From positions 1 to 8,164 of the forward strand of contig JBATEB010000220.1 of assembly GCA_049663805.1 (NCBI GenBank): DNA of 8,164 bases. The letters run 5' to 3'. This DNA comes from VBDM01 sp049663805. GTDB taxonomy: Bacteria > Pseudomonadota > Gammaproteobacteria > Burkholderiales > SG8-39. The notes below the pieces were generated by a model. It was not told where the DNA came from. It saw nothing but the letters and a program-made list of their open reading frames with translations, and ran no database searches. Positions 6,626 to 8,164 of this stretch are shown one piece after another. Both the position numbers and the translations under genes were made by a program. Every line of letters begins with the position of its first letter. The first letter of the stretch is position 1.

Positions 6626-6832
6626 ATGAAATTCACGATTGAGCACGAACGCGAGGAAGACGGGCGCTGGCTCGCCGAAGTCCCTGAACTTCCTGGCGTT
6701 CTCGCTTACGGCGCCACCGCTGACGAGGCGATGGCGAAGGCAGAAGTTCTGGCCCTGCGCGTTCTCGCCGAGCGTCTTGAGCACAACGAGGCTAAGCCGC
6801 AATCCATTTCCATCGGGATCGCGACTGCATGA
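6626..6832 (+). CDS. hicB: HicB family antitoxin (cassette 5)
   Basis: A 68-residue antitoxin of the short HicB type. MKFTIEHEREEDGRWLAEVPELPGVLAYGATADEAMAKAEVLAL shows the typical HicB pattern: a beta strand, the D/G-x-W segment, the E-x-PELPG-x-x-x-G turn, then a T/A-x-x-EA helix of the partial RNase H-like fold. It stops soon after that fold and has no separate ribbon-helix-helix or HTH DNA-binding domain. It should bind and block HicA. GAGG at 6616-6619, 6 bases before the ATG, supports the start. Its stop overlaps the start of hicA (ATGA), indicating translational coupling. Antitoxin-first order is the reverse of the classical hicA-hicB arrangement. Confidence 0.88.
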   Translation: MKFTIEHEREEDGRWLAEVPELPGVLAYGATADEAMAKAEVLALRVLAERLEHNEAKPQSISIGIATA

Positions 6833-7041
6833 CGTCTTGGCCTTCGTGCAAGGCCCGACAGGTACTTTCCGCCCTCTACCGAATTGGCTGGACCCTCAAG
6901 CGCCAATCGGGTTCGCACAAGACTCTCTCCCGCCCCGGCTGGCCCGATGTTGTTTTCGCATTCCACGACCGCGAGGAGATCGGTCCGCGGATGCTTGCTC
7001 GTATTGCGAAGCGCACCGGCTTGACGCCTGACGATCTATGA
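6829..7041 (+). CDS. hicA: HicA family toxin, mRNA interferase (cassette 5)
   Basis: A 70-residue basic protein with the small dsRBD-like HicA fold. ARQVLSALYRIGWTLKRQSGSHKTLSRPG matches the helix-strand and R-Q-x-G-S-H signature, with His30 at the catalytic position. VVFAFHDREEIGPRMLARIAKRTGLTPDDL matches the strand and C-terminal helix that precede the end in the family. HicA cleaves mRNA and stops growth unless neutralised by HicB. It overlaps hicB by 4 bases. The first ten residues (MTSWPSCKAR) are longer than in many relatives but the overlap makes this start likely. Nothing suggests inactivation. Confidence 0.88.
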   Translation: MTSWPSCKARQVLSALYRIGWTLKRQSGSHKTLSRPGWPDVVFAFHDREEIGPRMLARIAKRTGLTPDDL

Positions 7042-7056
7042 CTGTGGTGCTTTGCC

Positions 7057-7115
7057 ACCCAACCACGCCGTCGAGGCCGACGTGCCGCAAGCGGCACGCG
7101 GCTCACGGCGGACGT
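7057..7115 (+). repeat. attC of the hicBA cassette, R' side replaced by a group II intron-like element
   Basis: R'' ACCCAAC (7057-7063) is the exact complement of this cassette's 5' core GTTGGGT (6572). The hairpin is strong: CGCCGT (7066-7071) pairs with ACGGCG (7105-7110), GAG (7073-7075) with CTC (7102-7104), and CGTGCCGC (7081-7088) with GCGGCACG (7091-7098). C7072 is extrahelical. After ACGGCG one expects TTRRRY, but the sequence is GACGT and then the intron-like GTGTGCC, so the 3' core is missing or displaced. Confidence 0.75.
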
Positions 7116-7641
7116 GTGTGCCAGGCATGGCACGGAACTGGTCGGGTGAAAGTCCCGATGCCAGGTAAAGGAGGAGCCGAAGGCTAGGAGAAGGGCAAGG
7201 CGTCATCGTGAGGTGGGGTCTGAAGGAAGCCCAATCCAAAAGCGCGGGGCGAGGTACACGAACCGGATCCGAGGTGTGGCACGTTCGGGACGAGCGGGCA
7301 CGTGACTGCGAAGTCCTCCATCCTTCCATGGGACGTGCTTTATAAATCCGGCGTCTACGCGCGGAACGTTCTGTGTCTTACCCTGGGAGATCTGCCGGGC
7401 TGTTGGCGCTAGCGAGTGAACCCATGCTGACTGGGCGAGGCGAGAGCCGAGCCGAACGAGCGGCAGAAGTCTGCAGAGGGCGTAGTAGGTGGCGCGAGTC
7501 GCTGAAGGCCTGAACGGTACCCTGAGAGGGGAGTAAAAGAGAGGGGTCGTCAATTGCCAAGGAACTGCGGCACTGCATCCGTCGGGCGAGAGCCTCTATG
7601 GGATGAACTCGTGGTTGGCGCGGCAGCAGAGGACGCTCCGG

Positions 7642-7675
7642 TTGAGGCGCGGCGTGCATCGTTGCCGCGCCTTGA
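7642..7675 (+). ncRNA. Hairpin just before domain V, possibly the stump of intron domain IV
   Basis: GGCGCGGC (7646-7653) pairs perfectly with GCCGCGCC (7664-7671), with a 10-nt loop and four further pairs (two wobble) outside. Its position immediately upstream of domain V is where domain IV, the normal home of the intron protein gene, would close. Assignment is by position only. Confidence 0.4.
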
Positions 7676-7686
7676 CTCAATCTGCC

Positions 7687-7722
7687 GAACCGCCGTATAC
7701 GTGACCCGTTCGTACGATGGTG
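7687..7722 (+). ncRNA. Group II intron domain V (class C-like)
   Basis: GAACCGCCGTATACGTGACC followed by CGTTCGTACGATGGTGTG closely resembles the highly conserved domain V of class C introns, including a CGC in the catalytic triad position. ACCGCCGTA pairs with TACGATGGT with one G-U and one C-A mismatch. From memory, relatives have G where this sequence has A (position 7717), so the mismatch may mark decay. Confidence 0.7.
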
Positions 7723-7723
7723 T

Positions 7724-7759
7724 GGGATAGGGGGAGGTCTTAAGACCTCCCCCTATCCC
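7724..7759 (+). repeat. Perfect 36-nt palindrome, taken as intron domain VI
   Basis: GGGATAGGGGGAGGTCTT is followed at once by its exact reverse complement, centred on CTTAAG with no spacer. It lies one base after domain V, the place of domain VI. The bulged branch-point adenosine of a normal domain VI is absent, since every base is paired. It lacks a T-run, so it is not a standard terminator. Confidence 0.75.
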
Positions 7760-7785
7760 AAATAGGCGGCATAAGGACACCGGTA

Positions 7786-8164
7786 GTGAGTGATACTTAT
7801 CTACGGCGCTACACCGACATACCGGCGCTCATTTACCTACTGAATGAGCGGAAGATTACGCTCCTCGATCCACAGTCGTGGGACGACAGCAATGATTCTC
7901 ACTACCTCACCTTGTATAAAGAGAAGAAGAAACTCGAGTCTGTTTTGGCGCTCTGCTTCACTCAAGCCGGCGAGACCTACCACCATTGGCGCGTATTCGC
8001 GGATGGATCAAGCGGTGTCTGTATTCGCTTCAAACGCCCAGAATTGCTCAGCGCAATAAAAAAACAGCCAGGTTTACGAACCAGAACGGTTACCTACCTA
8101 ACATTAGAAGAAATTCGAGACAAGAAACCTGCGATTCATGATCTTCCGTTTCTCAAGCGATGGG
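7786..8164 (+). CDS. DUF2971 domain protein, N-terminal part (runs off right edge)
   Basis: The frame is open from GTG 7786 for 126 codons to the window edge. AAGGA at 7773-7777, 8 bases upstream, supports this start. The protein begins VSDTYLRRYTDIPALIYLLNERKITLLDP and contains SWDDSNDSHYLTLYKE, LALCFTQAGETYHHWRVFADGSSGVCIRF. This order (an L-x-x-Y-x-x-I start, W-D-D-x-N-D, then the H-x-W-x-x-F/Y-x-x-x-x-x-G-V-C-I block) is the signature of the DUF2971 family, small cytosolic proteins of unknown activity seen often in variable genome islands. Codon use is AT-richer than in nnrS. It follows the intron element and would be the next cassette gene, but its cassette core is not intact and no downstream attC is visible in the window. 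Confidence 0.82.
   Translation, partial: MSDTYLRRYTDIPALIYLLNERKITLLDPQSWDDSNDSHYLTLYKEKKKLESVLALCFTQAGETYHHWRVFADGSSGVCIRFKRPELLSAIKKQPGLRTRTVTYLTLEEIRDKKPAIHDLPFLKRW

Larger units (their letters stand above)
2081..7115 (+). other. Integron-type gene cassette array without visible integrase
   Basis: Four imperfect palindromes of attC type follow genes on the same strand. Their outer boxes are GCCTAAC/GTTCGAC (2559/2642), GTCTAAC/GTTAGGC (3189/5041, split by an IS), GTTTAAC/GTTGGGT (6507/6572) and ACCCAAC/(lost) (7057). Additional 5' cores are GTTAGAC at 2081 and GTTAAAC at 6163. In a true cassette the 5' TTRRRY and its own R'' box derive from one circular site and should be complementary. 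This is exact for the cassettes beginning at 6163 and 6572, and one mismatch away for those beginning at 2081 and 2642. Genes are single or a tight pair, short, co-oriented and of unrelated function, as is typical of such arrays. No integrase lies in the window, so whether this is a CALIN or part of a complete integron is undecided. Confidence 0.8.
7116..7763 (+). mobile_element. Group IIC intron-like retroelement lacking its reverse transcriptase ORF
   Basis: The stretch begins GTGTGCCAGGCATGGCAC, fitting the GUGYG 5' terminus of bacterial group II introns with a helix right behind it. It continues with intron-like GGTCGGGTGAAAGTCCCGATGCCAG and, further on, a CGGCAGAAGTCTGCAGAGG segment of the kind found before intron-encoded proteins. 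A class-C-like domain V (7687-7722) and a domain VI hairpin (7724-7759) follow. The 3' end is placed at 7763 because ...AAAT gives the AY terminus and leaves AGGC as 3' exon. At about 648 nt it has room only for the RNA core: no reverse transcriptase motif is found in any frame, so it would depend on a protein supplied in trans or is dead. The two borders are estimates, and EBS/IBS pairings were not established. No other gene is seen in 7042-7785; the open frames there are shadows. Confidence 0.72.

Noticed and set aside
7081..7098. CGTGCCGC-AA-GCGGCACG as a terminator of hicBA
   Set aside because: It is the tip of a larger attC palindrome whose R'' box matches the cassette core exactly, and it lacks a T-run.
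7724..7759. Palindrome as a rho-independent terminator
   Set aside because: No T-run after it, no loop, and it directly follows a group II domain V, so domain VI is the better reading.
7036..7780. Several minus-strand frames of 76-116 codons inside the intron region
   Set aside because: No start signals or motifs; they run through structured RNA sequence and are best seen as chance frames.

Overview
High-GC bacterial DNA, probably from a denitrification-associated beta- or gammaproteobacterium. This is an inference from the very GC-rich core genes and from nnrS; no taxonomic marker is present. The left 2 kb is ordinary chromosome. A ThDP-dependent (acetolactate synthase-like) enzyme runs leftward off the edge, and a divergent nnrS gene encodes a polytopic membrane protein linked to nitric oxide and denitrification.

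From about 2081 to beyond 7110 the window reads as an integron cassette array with no integrase in view (a CALIN, or the interior of a chromosomal integron). Small promoter-poor genes of lower GC, all on the + strand, are separated by imperfect palindromes with attC core sites (RYYYAAC ... GTTRRRY). In order the cassettes are: a membrane-anchored FxLYD-like protein; a HEPN-like protein with an RX4H motif; a wrecked cassette; a DUF6429-type small protein; and a hicB-hicA toxin-antitoxin pair. In the DUF6429 and HicBA cassettes the 5' core site is the exact reverse complement of that cassette's own R'' box (GTTAAAC/GTTTAAC and GTTGGGT/ACCCAAC). This is what a circularising cassette should show.

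Three kinds of insertion have struck the array at attC sites. A complete 1,781-bp IS1182-family element (3260-5040) sits in the R' core of the attC behind the HEPN gene, flanked by GTT on both sides. A second, decayed IS1182-family element (about 5157-6162) also ends immediately before a GTT core. A group IIC intron-like RNA element (about 7116-7763) lies directly after the hairpin of the hicBA attC. It has a recognisable 5' end, domain V and domain VI but no reverse transcriptase gene. A DUF2971 gene follows it and runs off the right edge.

The main point of interest is that different mobile elements appear to have converged on the attC hairpin, in an array whose cargo (HEPN-like, HicBA, DUF2971) looks like stress or defence functions. 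Functions of the cassette proteins are inferred from motifs only.
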